64,000 nucleotides of DNA from Rhodobacter calidifons (GCF_011174775.1 NZ_JAANHS010000002.1:248001-312000); one strand, 5' to 3'. Counted from the first letter of the stretch, positions 40,885 through 50,565 are shown. Numbers and translations are program-made. Notes: generated by a model not told the origin, from the sequence alone.

Positions 40885-42588
40885 ATGACCTATCGTGCTC
40901 CGGTCCGGGATATCCGGTTCATTCTGGATCATGTCGTGGGTTATGCGCAGGTGACCGGAACCGCGCGCTTTCAGGGCGCCACGCCCGACCTGACCGAGGC
41001 GATCCTGACCGAGGCGGGGCGGCTGTGTTCCGATGTGCTGGCGCCGCTGAACCGGGTGGGCGATCTGCATCCGGCGCGGCTGGAGAACGGGGTGGTCGTG
41101 TCGCCCCCCGGCTTTGCCGAGGGCTACCGGGCGATCGCCGAGGGCGGCTGGGTCGGCATGGCGGCCCGCCCCGAGCATGGCGGGATGGGGCTGCCGATCG
41201 CGCTGGCGCTGTCGGTGGACGAGATGATGTCGGGGGCCTGTCTGGCGCTGCATCTCAAGCCGCTACTCACCAAGGGCCAGATCGAGGCGCTGGAGCATCA
41301 CGGCTCGGACGCGCTGAAGGCGCTGTATCTGCCGAAGCTGACCTCGGGCGAGTGGTCGGGGACGATGAACCTGACCGAGCCGCATGCGGGGACCGACGTG
41401 GGGTCGCTGCGGTCGAAGGCAGTGCCGAACGGGGACGGAACCTATGCGATCAGCGGGCAGAAGATCTTCATCACCTGGGGCGACAGCGACCTGGTGTCGA
41501 ACGTCTGCCATCTGGTGCTGGCGCGGCTGCCGGACGGGGTGCCGGGGACGAAGGGAATCAGCCTGTTCATGGTGCCGAAGTTCCTGCCCGATGCGGCAGG
41601 AAATCCGGGGCGGCGCAACAGTCTGCGGGTGGTCAGTCTGGAGCACAAGCTGGGCATCCACGGCAGCCCGACCTGCGTGATGCAGTTCGAGGACGCGACC
41701 GGCTGGCTGGTGGGAGAGCCGCACAGGGGCATGGCGGCGATGTTCACGATGATGAACAACGCCCGGCTGTCGGTGGCGGCGCAGGGGGTGGGCGTCGCCG
41801 AGGCGGCGTTGCAGCACGCGCTGGCCTATGCGGCGGGGCGGCGGCAGGGGGTGACTCCGCTGTCGAGGGACGGGGCGATCATCGAGCACGCGGATGTCCG
41901 CCGGATGCTGGCCGCGATGCGGGCCGAGGTCTTCGCGGCGCGGGCGATCGCGCTGTCCTGCGCGGTGGCGATCGACATGGGCCAGGCGACGGGCGCGGCG
42001 GACTGGCAGGCGCGGGCGGCCTTCCTGACGCCCATCGCGAAGGCCTGGTGCACCGATACCGCCTGCGCGGTGGCGCATCAGGGGGTGCAGGTGCACGGCG
42101 GCATGGGCTTCATCGAAGAGACCGGCGCGGCGCAGTTCCTGCGGGATGCGCGTATCCTGCCGATCTATGAGGGGACGAACGGGATCCAGGCGATGGATCT
42201 GGTGGGCCGGAAGATGGCCGACGGGGGAGAGGTCGCGTTCCGGCTGATCGACGAGGTCCAGCGCGGGGCCGAGGCGGCGCGTAGCCGTCTGCCCGATCTG
42301 GCGGGCGATGTCTGGGCGGCGGCCGAGGCGCTGCGGGAGGGAACCGAGGCGCTGCTGGCGATGGATCTGAACGACCGCTTTGCCGGGGCGATGGCCTATC
42401 TGCGGGCCTTTGCCCGGGTGCTGGGCGGGCAGGCGCATCTGAAGGCGGCGCTGGCGGATGGAGGCCGGGAGGCTCTGGCCCGGGTGATGATCCGGCGGCT
42501 GCTGCCGGAACATGGCGCCCTGCTGGCCGAGGCGCGGGAAGGGGCGGCGGGTCTGTACGCGGTGGGCGCGGACGATCTGGCAGCGTGA
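40885..42588 (+). CDS. Acyl-CoA dehydrogenase, long form (DmdC-like)
   Basis: A 567-residue FAD-dependent acyl-CoA dehydrogenase with the extended N- and C-terminal regions seen in DmdC and related enzymes. Features are MNLTEPHAGTDVG near residue 155, KIFITWGD, and the C-terminal region with QVHGGMGFIEETGAAQFLRDARILPIYEGTNGIQ type sequence near residues 395-432, which includes the catalytic glutamate position. Candidate roles are oxidation of 3-methylmercaptopropionyl-CoA or medium-chain acyl-CoAs. Start follows GGGAGAGG. No DMSP genes are beside it, so the assignment to DmdC is tentative. Confidence 0.88.
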   Translation: MTYRAPVRDIRFILDHVVGYAQVTGTARFQGATPDLTEAILTEAGRLCSDVLAPLNRVGDLHPARLENGVVVSPPGFAEGYRAIAEGGWVGMAARPEHGGMGLPIALALSVDEMMSGACLALHLKPLLTKGQIEALEHHGSDALKALYLPKLTSGEWSGTMNLTEPHAGTDVGSLRSKAVPNGDGTYAISGQKIFITWGDSDLVSNVCHLVLARLPDGVPGTKGISLFMVPKFLPDAAGNPGRRNSLRVVSLEHKLGIHGSPTCVMQFEDATGWLVGEPHRGMAAMFTMMNNARLSVAAQGVGVAEAALQHALAYAAGRRQGVTPLSRDGAIIEHADVRRMLAAMRAEVFAARAIALSCAVAIDMGQATGAADWQARAAFLTPIAKAWCTDTACAVAHQGVQVHGGMGFIEETGAAQFLRDARILPIYEGTNGIQAMDLVGRKMADGGEVAFRLIDEVQRGAEAARSRLPDLAGDVWAAAEALREGTEALLAMDLNDRFAGAMAYLRAFARVLGGQAHLKAALADGGREALARVMIRRLLPEHGALLAEAREGAAGLYAVGADDLAA

Positions 42589-42952
42589 GCCGCCCGCACA
42601 GGGCAGGACCCGGAATGGCCTGGTTCCCGGTTTCGCGGCCGAGCCTTGTCGGGATTGCCGAACGCCTGCCCCCGGGGCCGCTCGTCGGTGCCTTCGGCCC
42701 TCCTCGCCGGGGTCTGTCCGACGGGACGCCGAAGGCGCACGAGGAGGCGGAGGATCGGTCTGCCGGGATCCGGCAGCCTTGTGGCTGCCGTTGCGCCCGG
42801 GCCAGTTCCGCGACGCGCCGCATCGGCAGACTGTGGCGCGCGACGTCGCCTGCGCCTTATCGTCGATCCGAAGTTCGGCCTATCAGGCCAGAGGCTCGTT
42901 CTCCGGCATGCGGAGCGTGTCGATCACCTTTGGCGCATCCGATCGGGCCGGC
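42589..42952. other. 364-base gap without recognisable gene
   Basis: This stretch between the convergent acyl-CoA dehydrogenase and Trm112 genes holds no ORF with family features on either strand. It contains dyads such as GCCTTCGGC (42690-42698) with GCCGAAGGC (42728-42736), and CCTCCTCG with CGAGGAGG, which may be terminators or repeat debris. Confidence 0.5.
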
Positions 42953-43129
42953 CTATTCGATCTTCCGCGCCTCGCTGACCAGCATGATCGGGATGCCGTC
43001 GCGGATCGGGAAGGCCAGGTGCGCGGCCTTGGAGATCAGCTCCTGCCGTTCGGCGTCGTAGGTGAGGACGGCATTCGTCACCGGACAGACCAGCGCCTCC
43101 AGCATGTGGCGGTCGGCGGACTCGCTCAT
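42953..43129 (-). CDS. Trm112 family protein, 58 residues
   Basis: A short gene missed by length cut-offs. It encodes [20 protein letters not shown] and ends [14 protein letters not shown], which matches bacterial Trm112-like (YcaR) proteins of about 60 residues. Only one cysteine of the usual zinc-finger set remains (CPVT), as is common in alphaproteobacterial members. Eukaryotic Trm112 activates methyltransferases; the bacterial role is less clear. Its ATG overlaps the stop of the LON-domain gene (ATGA), so the two are coupled. Confidence 0.85.
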   Translation of the reverse strand: MSESADRHMLEALVCPVTNAVLTYDAERQELISKAAHLAFPIRDGIPIMLVSEARKIE

Positions 43130-43788
43130 TGCAGGGTCTCCTCTTCGCCGCTGCCGCGCAGGGCGAATTCGATCAGGGTCACGATGGTCTCGCGCCGGGT
43201 GACGAGGGTGGGGGCTTCCAGAAGCGCCTGCTTGTCCTCGGGCGAGAAGGGGCAGAGCATGGACAGCGAGTTGATCAGAAGCTCGGTCTCGGCCTCTTTC
43301 AGACTGTTCCAGTCCGTGGACAGGTTCAGCCTGGCGAAATAGCGGGCGAGAAGGTCAAGGAAGGCCTCGCGCTGAAAGCCCGGATCGTCCTCGACCGGGC
43401 CGAGGTCGCGGGCAAAGGGTGTCCAGTCGACCAGGCAGCGGCGGTAGGGGGTGAAGCCCTGCACCTCTTCGCGGACGCGATAGCGCGAGATGCCCGAGAG
43501 GGTGATCATGTAGCGCCCGTCCTCGGTTTCCGAGAAGCCGGTGAGGCGGCCGGCGCAGCCGATGGCCTGCAATCGCCTTTCCCCGTCGCGTCTTTCGCTG
43601 GGCGGCGTCTCGCGCGGCTGGATCATGCCGATCAGCCGGTGCCGGGTCTTCAGGCAATCCTCGATCATCGCCAGATAGCGCGGCTCGAAGATGTGCAGCG
43701 GAAGACGCGCCCGGGGGAGCATCAGCGCCCCCGGCAGGGGAAAGACCGGAATGGTATCCGGCAGGTCGGCTGCGGTCATCATGGGCAT
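43126..43788 (-). CDS. LON substrate-binding domain protein
   Basis: A 220-residue protein consisting of the Lon N-terminal (PUA-like) domain without ATPase or protease parts. Typical are [26 protein letters not shown] near residues 13-38 and later [21 protein letters not shown]. Such stand-alone proteins may bind unfolded substrates. It sits between the thioredoxin-like gene (21 bases downstream of that stop) and Trm112 (overlapping). This trio is common in Rhodobacteraceae. ATG 43779 is an alternative start. Confidence 0.9.
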   Translation of the reverse strand: MPMMTAADLPDTIPVFPLPGALMLPRARLPLHIFEPRYLAMIEDCLKTRHRLIGMIQPRETPPSERRDGERRLQAIGCAGRLTGFSETEDGRYMITLSGISRYRVREEVQGFTPYRRCLVDWTPFARDLGPVEDDPGFQREAFLDLLARYFARLNLSTDWNSLKEAETELLINSLSMLCPFSPEDKQALLEAPTLVTRRETIVTLIEFALRGSGEEETLQ

Positions 43789-43809
43789 CCAGTTAGCCCG
43801 CTGACAGGG

Positions 43810-44712
43810 TCAGGCAAATATCATCGACGAAAGCTTGCGGCGACCGGCAAGGACGATCGGGTCCTGCGGCTTCAACGCGTCGAAGATGGTGAAGAGCTGG
43901 GCCTTGGCCGCGCCGTCGTTCCATTCGCGGTTGCGGCGGAACAGTTCCAGCAGCTGATCGACGGCCTCTTTCGCGTTCCCAGCGGCAAGAAGTGCTGCGG
44001 CAAGGTCGTAGCGTGCCTGGTGGTCGTCGGGATCGGCCTCGACGGCGGCGCGCAGTTCGGCCTCGGGGCCCGCGTTCGCGGCCAGTTTCGCCAGTTCCAG
44101 CTGCGCGCGGGCGGCGTCAAGCTCCTTGGATTTCGCCACCTTGTCGGGTGCGGCTGCAATCAGCCCTTCGGCCTGGTCGAAGTTCGACAACGCGAGGTGG
44201 GCGCGGATCAGGCCCCCGTAGGCGGCGGCGTTCTCGGGTTCCTCGCCCAGGATCGCGGCGAAGGTTTCGGCGGCATCGACGGCAGCACCTTCGGCCAGCA
44301 TCTCCTCGGCCGCCTTCAGCGCCTCGGCCAGACCGCCGTCGCCGGCCAGCGCCGAGACACGGTCGATGAAGGCCTTGAGTTCCGAGGCGGGCACGGCACC
44401 CTGGAAGCCGTCGACCGGCTGGCCCTGCCAGAAGGCATAGACGGTGGGAATCGACTGGATGCGCAGCTGCGCGGCGATGCGCTGGTTCTGATCGACATCG
44501 ATCTTGACCATGCGGACCTTGCCCTTGGCTGCGGTGACGGCCGATTCCAGCATCGGACCCAGCGTCTTGCACGGGCCGCACCAGGTGGCCCAGAAATCGA
44601 CGATGACCGGCACCTCGCGGCTGGCCTCGATCACGTCGGCCATGAAGCTGGCCTCGGTCCCGTCCTTGATGAGAGTAGCGTCGGCTTTCGGTTTTTCGCC
44701 CAGACCCAGCAT
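43810..44712 (-). CDS. Thioredoxin-TPR protein (CnoX/YbbN-like co-chaperone)
   Basis: A 300-residue cytoplasmic protein with an N-terminal thioredoxin fold (FWATWCGPCKTL, Cys45 and Cys48) and C-terminal TPR-like helices from about residue 130 to 290. CnoX/YbbN proteins hold unfolded clients under oxidative or bleach stress and pass them to GroEL; in alphaproteobacteria the WCGPC pair is intact, so disulphide reductase activity is also possible. First gene of the trx-LON-Trm112 set. Confidence 0.9.
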   Translation of the reverse strand: MLGLGEKPKADATLIKDGTEASFMADVIEASREVPVIVDFWATWCGPCKTLGPMLESAVTAAKGKVRMVKIDVDQNQRIAAQLRIQSIPTVYAFWQGQPVDGFQGAVPASELKAFIDRVSALAGDGGLAEALKAAEEMLAEGAAVDAAETFAAILGEEPENAAAYGGLIRAHLALSNFDQAEGLIAAAPDKVAKSKELDAARAQLELAKLAANAGPEAELRAAVEADPDDHQARYDLAAALLAAGNAKEAVDQLLELFRRNREWNDGAAKAQLFTIFDALKPQDPIVLAGRRKLSSMIFA

Positions 44713-44783
44713 TCGGACCTCCGGAAGGATGTTTGGCTCTATATGGCGGTTTGGGCGGCATAGGCCAAGGGGCAGCCTTGGGA

Positions 44784-45341
44784 TCAGCCCCAGTCGCAGG
44801 CGGCGATGTGGTCGTTAACCATGCCTGCGGCCTGCATGAAGGCATAGGTGATGGTCGGGCCGACGAAGCTGAACCCCTCGGCCTTAAGCGCCTTCGACAG
44901 GTCCCGGGACTGCGGGCTCTGGGCGGGCACCTCTGCAAGCGTGGCGGGACGGGGCCGCGGCGGCGGGGCGAAGGACCACAGGAAGGGCGAGAAACCCTGC
45001 GCTGCCTCGATCCGCAGGAAGGCCCGGGCGCCGCGGATCGTGCCCTCGATCTTGCCGCGGTGGCGGACGATTCCGGGATCGGCCAGGAGGCGGGCGACAT
45101 CCGGCTCGCCCCAATGGGCGAGGATCTGGGGGTCGAAACCGGCGAAGGCGGCGCGGAAGCGCTCGCGCTTGCGCAGGATGGTGATCCAGGCAAGCCCCGC
45201 CTGGAAGGATTCGAGGATCAGAAGCTCGAACAGCCGCTTCGGATCGCGCTCTGGCCTGCCCCATTCGTGGTCGTGATAGGCCTGGTACAGCGGATCAGAG
45301 CTGCACCAGGGGCAACGTGTAGAATTGTCAGCGTTTTCCAT
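44784..45341 (-). CDS. tag: DNA-3-methyladenine glycosylase I
   Basis: Excises 3-methyladenine from alkylated DNA; 185 residues. It begins with the zinc-binding CPWCSSDPLYQAYHDHEWG (Cys near the N-terminus, His in HDHEWG) and has LFELLILESFQAGLAWITIL, the Tag signature. The C-terminal FVGPTITYAFMQAAGMVNDHIAACDW carries the remaining zinc ligands. The ATG at 45341 gives the family start. It is divergent from the EAL gene. Confidence 0.94.
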   Translation of the reverse strand: MENADNSTRCPWCSSDPLYQAYHDHEWGRPERDPKRLFELLILESFQAGLAWITILRKRERFRAAFAGFDPQILAHWGEPDVARLLADPGIVRHRGKIEGTIRGARAFLRIEAAQGFSPFLWSFAPPPRPRPATLAEVPAQSPQSRDLSKALKAEGFSFVGPTITYAFMQAAGMVNDHIAACDWG

Positions 45342-45457
45342 GGTCCTGCCCGAAGGTTCACCGCGGTGGGGCCGAGAACAAAATGTGATCGTTGACGGTC
45401 CGTTTACCTCTGGACGCCTAGGCTGTCGACAAGAATCAGGCCGGCCGGGGACGTTCG

Positions 45458-46312
45458 ATGAGTTATCTGAAGGAACCGAGGAAGTCGAAGTTCGACCGTG
45501 ATCCGGCAACGGCCAGTCCGCTGGATGTGGCGATCTCGGCCCAGGACCGCGAAACGCTGTCGATGGTCACCTCGGCGCTGTCCGAGCGGCGGATGCGCCT
45601 GGCCTTCCAGCCGGTCGTCTATGCGGCGGACCCGAAGATCATCGGTTTCTTCGAGGGGTTCATCCGGCTTCTGAACCTGCGTGACCAGGTCATCCCGGCG
45701 CGGGACTTCATGCCTGTGGCCGAAATGCGCCAGCTGGGGCGCGAGATCGACTGCGCCGCCCTGCAACTGGGGCTGATGGCGATGCAGCGCAATCCGAACG
45801 TCCGGGTGTCGATCAACATGTCGGCCCGGTCGGTCGGCTATCGTCCCTGGCTCGACATCCTCTACCGCGCCTTGCAGGAAACGCCGCGCCTGGGATCGAA
45901 CCTGATCCTCGAGATCAACGAGGCCTCGGCCTTGCAGGTGCCGGATGTGCTGAAGCCCTTCATGGCCGAGATGCGCGAACGCGGCATCGTCTTTGCACTG
46001 GACGATTTCGGCGCCGGGATGACCTCGCTGCGCCTGCTTGAGGAGATGGATTTCGAGATTGCCAAGATCGACGGCAGCCTGGTGAAGAACGTGGACCGGA
46101 CCGGCGAGGGCAAGTCGGCAGTACGGGCGGCCATCGCCATGGCGCAGCAGCTGGGGATGTATGTCGTCGCCGAGGCGGTGGAGACCGAGGGCGAGGCGAC
46201 CTGGCTGCGCGATGCGGGCGTCGGTTGTCTTCAGGGCTATCTGTTCGGCCCGCCCACGGTGACGCCGGATTTCCGCGCCTTCCGGCATGGGCGGCCGGAT
46301 TTCGGCGCCTGA
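45458..46312 (+). CDS. EAL-domain cyclic-di-GMP phosphodiesterase
   Basis: A 284-residue stand-alone EAL protein that would hydrolyse c-di-GMP, lowering it and favouring motility. The signature reads EGFIRL in place of EALLRW, keeping the glutamate. The other catalytic motifs look complete: SINMSA, EINEAS, DDFGAGMTS, KIDGSLV, EAVETEGE and QGYLFGPP. No sensory or GGDEF domain is attached, and there is no membrane segment. It lies alone, divergent from tag; flagellar genes are in the same window but 15 kb away. Confidence 0.9.
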   Translation: MSYLKEPRKSKFDRDPATASPLDVAISAQDRETLSMVTSALSERRMRLAFQPVVYAADPKIIGFFEGFIRLLNLRDQVIPARDFMPVAEMRQLGREIDCAALQLGLMAMQRNPNVRVSINMSARSVGYRPWLDILYRALQETPRLGSNLILEINEASALQVPDVLKPFMAEMRERGIVFALDDFGAGMTSLRLLEEMDFEIAKIDGSLVKNVDRTGEGKSAVRAAIAMAQQLGMYVVAEAVETEGEATWLRDAGVGCLQGYLFGPPTVTPDFRAFRHGRPDFGA

Positions 46313-46823
46313 ACGGGATGCCTGCGGTCAAGGCCGGCACGGCATCGTGGCCCACGGTGGTCACGGTTGTACGGTCACTGCGGGGCGGGCGCATGGCCCC
46401 TGTCGGGTTGGCGGCCGGTCCGGTGATGGGCTTCGTCCAGAGCCGTCCCGCAGAACCGTCCCGCAGAACCGTCCCGCAGAGACGTCCCGCAGAGCCATCC
46501 CGCATGGCTCTGCGCCTCCCGCACGGCTGCGCCCATCCCCCTTGGCTGCGCGCATACCGCACGGCACGGGCATGTCCGGCGCGTTCTGCCGGGGCCTCGG
46601 CCGATCTTGCGGTCGTCATTGCCGTCGGTTGTCCGGGCATGGGTCGCGTCCGGCAGTCGCCGGCGGTTGGGACGGCAAATGACGGGCCGTGCCTGCGGTA
46701 TCTTGCTCCTGGTACCACTCTGTCTTGCAACGGCAGCAATATGCCCTTAGGGCAAGAAGGGATGCGGCGCGAAGCCCCTCGTGCCGTGGCGTACCCCTAG
46801 GGCGCTAGTGGGAGAGGAACCAG
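46313..46823. other. 511-base intergenic region upstream of phaA
   Basis: No gene is supported here. It holds the 13-bp tandem repeat (46441-46506), small dyads such as TGCCC-TTA-GGGCA (46743-46755) and a CCCTAGGG palindrome near 46795, and must contain the phaAB promoter. AGAGGAACC is the ribosome-binding site in front of phaA. Confidence 0.5.
46441..46506 (+). repeat. 13-bp tandem repeat, about five copies
   Basis: The unit ACCGTCCCGCAGA is repeated about five times with small changes (AGCCGTCCCGCAG, AACCGTCCCGCAG twice, AGACGTCCCGCAG, AGCCATCCCGCAT). As 13 is not a multiple of three, expansion would not keep a frame, which fits non-coding DNA. Confidence 0.85.
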
Positions 46824-47999
46824 ATGACCAATGTCGTAATCGTGTCGGCGGGCCGCACCGCCGTGGGCAGCTTCAACGGCTCGTTCGCCAATACCCCGGC
46901 GCATGACCTGGGGGCCGCCGTGATCGAGGCGGTGGTGGCACGGGCCGGGATCGACAAGGCCGAGGTCGAGGAGACGATCCTGGGCCAGGTGCTGACCGCC
47001 GGCCAGGGCCAGAACCCGGCACGGCAGGCGCATATCAAGGCGGGTCTGCCGAAGGAATCCAGTGCCTGGTCGCTGAACCAGGTCTGCGGCTCGGGGCTGC
47101 GGGCGGTGGCGCTGGGCGCGCAGCATGTGCAGCTGGGCGATGCGAAGATCGTCGTCGCGGGCGGACAGGAATCGATGTCGCTGGCCCCCCATGTCGCGCA
47201 TCTGCGCGCCGGGCAGAAGATGGGCGACCTGAACTTCATCGACTCGATGATCAAGGACGGGCTCTGGGACGCCTTCCACGGCTATCACATGGGCCAGACG
47301 GCCGAGAACGTTGCCAACCAGTGGCAGATCAGCCGCGACATGCAGGATGAATTCGCGCTGTCCAGCCAGCTGAAGGCCGAGGCGGCGCAGAAGGCGGGCA
47401 AGTTCAAGGACGAGATCGTGCCCTTCACCGTGAAGACCCGCAAGGGCGACATCGTGGTGGACAGTGACGAATACATTCGCCACGGCGCGACCATCGAGGC
47501 GATGCAGAAGCTGAAACCCGCCTTCGTGAAGGACGGCTCGGTCACGGCGGCGAATGCCAGCGGTCTCAACGACGGCGCGGCGGCGGTGGTCCTGATGACG
47601 GCGGAAGAGGCGTCCAGGCGCGGCCTGACCCCGCTGGCGCGGATCGCGTCCTATGCGACGGCGGGGCTCGACCCTTCGATCATGGGCGTGGGCCCGATCC
47701 ATGCCAGCCGCAAGGCTCTGGCGAAAGCGGGCTGGAAGGTCGGCGACCTGGATCTGGTCGAGGCGAACGAGGCCTTTGCGGCGCAGGCCTGCGCGGTGAA
47801 CAAGGACATGGGCTGGGATCCGGAGATCGTGAACGTGAACGGCGGCGCGATTGCCATCGGCCACCCGATCGGCGCGAGCGGAGCGCGCATCCTGAACACG
47901 CTGCTGTTCGAGATGGGCCGTCGCGGCGCGAAGAAGGGCCTGGCCACGCTGTGCATCGGTGGCGGCATGGGTGTCGCCATGTGTCTGGAACGCGCCTGA
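46824..47999 (+). CDS. phaA: Acetyl-CoA C-acetyltransferase (beta-ketothiolase)
   Basis: Condenses two acetyl-CoA to acetoacetyl-CoA, the first step of polyhydroxybutyrate synthesis; 391 residues. Catalytic residues are visible: Cys88 in [10 protein letters not shown], His in [10 protein letters not shown] and Cys in CIGGGMG near the end. GAGAGGAACCAG precedes the ATG. The reductase phaB follows after 108 bases, the standard phaAB order; the polymerase phaC is not in this window. Confidence 0.95.
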   Translation: MTNVVIVSAGRTAVGSFNGSFANTPAHDLGAAVIEAVVARAGIDKAEVEETILGQVLTAGQGQNPARQAHIKAGLPKESSAWSLNQVCGSGLRAVALGAQHVQLGDAKIVVAGGQESMSLAPHVAHLRAGQKMGDLNFIDSMIKDGLWDAFHGYHMGQTAENVANQWQISRDMQDEFALSSQLKAEAAQKAGKFKDEIVPFTVKTRKGDIVVDSDEYIRHGATIEAMQKLKPAFVKDGSVTAANASGLNDGAAAVVLMTAEEASRRGLTPLARIASYATAGLDPSIMGVGPIHASRKALAKAGWKVGDLDLVEANEAFAAQACAVNKDMGWDPEIVNVNGGAIAIGHPIGASGARILNTLLFEMGRRGAKKGLATLCIGGGMGVAMCLERA

Positions 48000-48107
48000 G
48001 CCTTCTTACGCGAAAAGCCGGATCGGGCGCGCAATAATCTTGCGCGCCCTCTTTCGTTTCGGTAACAGGATTTCAAGGAATACAACAGTATGCCGGGAGG
48101 AGGCAAA

Positions 48108-48833
48108 ATGGCACGGGTTGCATTGGTCACGGGCGGGTCGCGCGGAATCGGGGCGGCGATCTCGGTCGCGCTGAAGGCGGCGGGCTACAGGGTCGCGGCG
48201 AACTATGCCGGCAACGACGAGGCGGCCGCTGCCTTCACCAGGGAGACCGGCATCCCGACCTACAAGTGGTCGGTCGCGGATTATGACGCCTGCGCGGCGG
48301 GGATCGCCAAGGTCGAGGCCGATCTCGGCCCGGTCGAAGTGCTGGTGAACAACGCCGGCATCACCCGGGATGCGATGTTCCACAAGATGACGCCGCAGCA
48401 GTGGAAAGAGGTGATCGACACCAACCTCACGGGTCTGTTCAACATGACCCATCCCCTGTGGTCGGGGATGCGCGACCGCAAGTTCGGGCGCGTCATCAAC
48501 ATCAGCTCGATCAACGGACAGAAGGGCCAGGCCGGGCAGGCCAACTATTCGGCGGCCAAGGCCGGGGACCTGGGGTTCACGAAGGCGCTGGCGCAGGAAG
48601 GCGCGCGGGCCGGGATCACCGTCAACGCGATCTGCCCGGGCTATATCGGCACGGAAATGGTGCGCGCCATCGACGAGAAGGTGCTGAACGAACGCATCAT
48701 CCCGCAGATCCCGGTGGGCCGCCTTGGCGAGCCCGAGGAGATCGCGCGGATCGTGGTATTCCTTGCCTCGGACGACGCGGGGTTCATCACCGGGTCCACC
48801 ATCAGCGCGAACGGCGGGCAGTTCTTCGTCTGA
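48108..48833 (+). CDS. phaB: Acetoacetyl-CoA reductase
   Basis: NADPH-dependent short-chain reductase giving (R)-3-hydroxybutyryl-CoA for PHB; 241 residues. The cofactor loop TGGSRGIGAA is at residues 8-17, NNAG near 83, and the catalytic Ser-Tyr-Lys set lies in NISSINGQKG and ANYSAAKAG. The end SANGGQFFV is typical of PhaB. GGGAGGAGGC precedes the ATG at 48108, which is better than the ATG at 48090. Confidence 0.95.
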   Translation: MARVALVTGGSRGIGAAISVALKAAGYRVAANYAGNDEAAAAFTRETGIPTYKWSVADYDACAAGIAKVEADLGPVEVLVNNAGITRDAMFHKMTPQQWKEVIDTNLTGLFNMTHPLWSGMRDRKFGRVINISSINGQKGQAGQANYSAAKAGDLGFTKALAQEGARAGITVNAICPGYIGTEMVRAIDEKVLNERIIPQIPVGRLGEPEEIARIVVFLASDDAGFITGSTISANGGQFFV

Positions 48834-48900
48834 CCTCTTGCCAGGGGACGGGGGCGGGCGCTAGGCCTGCCCCCGTGTCCAGGCCAAGAGAATCCGCGAC

Positions 48901-49446
48901 GTGCCCCAGCCAAGTTCCTTCCCGGTCTACCGGGCGCCGAAGTCGGGGGACGATCCGGCGCCTGCCCTGGCCCGGGTCGGGCACGAGACCGGCCGGTCGG
49001 CGCCGCGCATCGGGATCGACCTTGTTCGCCGCATGCCGGGAAAGCAGCGCCTGAAGCGGGAGGAATACCTCTTCCAGGGTGCCTTCCGGGGCGATGCCGA
49101 CGCGCGGGCGGCCTTGGTCGGCGCGGTCCCGAATCAGCGGCTGAACCGGTCGCTGACCGCCGAAGGCGCGGATGACCAGTCCCAGCTCATGGCGGACAAG
49201 TATCTGTCCGGGCTGGTCTTTCAGGCCAACGGCTTTCCGGTGCCGAAGCTGAAGGCGGTCTTTGCCACCGATGTCCTGTTCAAAGCGACCCCCACCCTGC
49301 GCAGCGCCGAAGATCTGGCACGCTGGCTGGAGGCAGGCGACGCCTTGCCCGCCTTTCCCAGGCCGGTGGACGGGTCCATGGCGCGGCGGCCGATGCGGAC
49401 GCGTTGCAAGCCGCGCCAGGGTAAAAGCGGCACCGGCACGGCATGA
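48901..49446 (+). pseudogene. 5' fragment of a sugar-transfer-associated ATP-grasp gene
   Basis: About 160 residues resemble the N-terminal part of ATP-grasp proteins found near polysaccharide genes: RLKREEYLFQGAF, ADKYLSGLVFQANGFPVPKLKAVF, and PAFPRPVDGSMA (a KPxDG-like segment). After GSMA the sequence becomes basic and unrelated, ending at 49446 where about 380-400 residues are expected; the nucleotide-binding core is lost. The GTG at 48901 has no clear ribosome-binding site. The stop overlaps the next gene's ATG, which may be a deletion junction. Confidence 0.55.
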
Positions 49447-50303
49447 CGCGGGCGCGTGCAACGGGCATCGGCTTTACCGCCGTGCTGATGTGGTCGCTGC
49501 TGGCGCTGTTCACCATCGGCAGCGCGCCGGTGCCACCGCTGATGCTGAACGCGGTCTGCTTTGCCATCGGCGGGCTGATCGGGCTGGTCTGGACCGCGCG
49601 GGCTGGGTTCGGCGTGCTGAAGGGCGTCAGTTGGAAGGTCTATGCCTTCGGCACGGCAGGTCTTTTCGGCTATCACCTCCTGTACTTCACCGCCTTCCGC
49701 CTGTCGCCCACGGCCGAGACCGGCCTGATCGCCTATCTCTGGCCGCTGTTCATCGTGCTGTTCTCGGGCCTTCTGCCGGGCGAGCGGTTGCGGCCCCTGC
49801 ATGTGATCGGCGCGCTGATCGCCTTTGCCGGTGCCGCGCTGATCGTGCTGGGACGGGGCGGGGAAGGCGACGGCTCGGCCCTGGGTCTGGTGCTGGCCTT
49901 CGGTTGCGCGCTGACCTGGGCGGGATATTCGGTGCTGTCGCGGCGGCTGGGCGAGGTGCCGACGGAAAGCGTGACAGTCTTCTGCCTGGCGACGGCGGCC
50001 CTTTCGCTGCTAGCGCATCTGGCGCTGGAAGAGACGGTCTGGCCGGTCGGCCCGATGGGCTGGGCGGCGGCTGTGGCCCTGGGCATCGGCCCGGTGGGCG
50101 CGGCCTTCTTCACCTGGGACATCGGGATGAAGCGGGGCGACATCCAGCTACTGGGCGTCGCCAGCTATGCGGCGCCGCTGTTGTCCACCCTGGCCCTGGT
50201 GCTCGCGGGCATAGCCAGGCCAACCTGGACGATCGCCGTCGCGGCGGTGCTGATCGCGGCCGGCGCGGCGCTGGCCGCGCGGACCAGCGCCGCAAGGGAT
50301 TAG
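49443..50303 (+). CDS. DMT-family (EamA) transporter
   Basis: A 286-residue inner-membrane exporter with ten predicted helices in two EamA repeats. Recognisable are GIGFTAVLMWSLLALF, YHLLYFTAFRLSPTAETGLIAYLWPLFIVLFSG and the second repeat starting at LGLVLAFGCALTWAGYSVLSRR. It resembles YddG-like aromatic amino-acid exporters, but the substrate is not certain. It starts inside the stop codon of the ATP-grasp fragment, so its original promoter may have been lost or is within that fragment. Confidence 0.88.
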   Translation: MTRARATGIGFTAVLMWSLLALFTIGSAPVPPLMLNAVCFAIGGLIGLVWTARAGFGVLKGVSWKVYAFGTAGLFGYHLLYFTAFRLSPTAETGLIAYLWPLFIVLFSGLLPGERLRPLHVIGALIAFAGAALIVLGRGGEGDGSALGLVLAFGCALTWAGYSVLSRRLGEVPTESVTVFCLATAALSLLAHLALEETVWPVGPMGWAAAVALGIGPVGAAFFTWDIGMKRGDIQLLGVASYAAPLLSTLALVLAGIARPTWTIAVAAVLIAAGAALAARTSAARD

Positions 50304-50464
50304 TGGCTCAGCCGCTCGATTTCCTCTTTCAGCCGCAGCTTCTGCTTCTTGAGTTCCGCGATCTTCAGGGCATCGGTTGCGGGGCTGCGTTGGGCTTTTT
50401 CGACCATTTCCGAGAGCGTTTCGTGCTTTCTGCGCAGTTCCACCAGATGCGATGCGATCGTCAT
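50300..50464 (-). CDS. YdcH family (DUF465) small protein
   Basis: A 54-residue helical protein, MTIASHLVELRRKHETLSEM at the start and KKQKLRLKEEIERLS at the end, typical of the YdcH/DUF465 coiled-coil family of unknown role. TTACAGGAGG lies six bases before the ATG at 50464, deciding that start against the in-frame ATG at 50470. Its end overlaps the DMT gene end by four bases (convergent). Confidence 0.88.
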   Translation of the reverse strand: MTIASHLVELRRKHETLSEMVEKAQRSPATDALKIAELKKQKLRLKEEIERLSH

Positions 50465-50565
50465 GGTCATCCTCCTGTAAAAGCTACCCACAAATCGAAG
50501 TGCATCACGAAAGCCGAGTCGTGTCATCCCTTGTTACGGACATGTGACAGAAAGATGCGTCGAAT

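Noticed and set aside
42589-42952. Small gene in the gap before Trm112
   Set aside because: Frames on both strands are Arg/Pro-rich and lack starts with ribosome-binding sites or any motif.
46441-46506. CRISPR array
   Set aside because: The repeats are 13 bp, directly adjacent and without spacers, and no cas genes are present.
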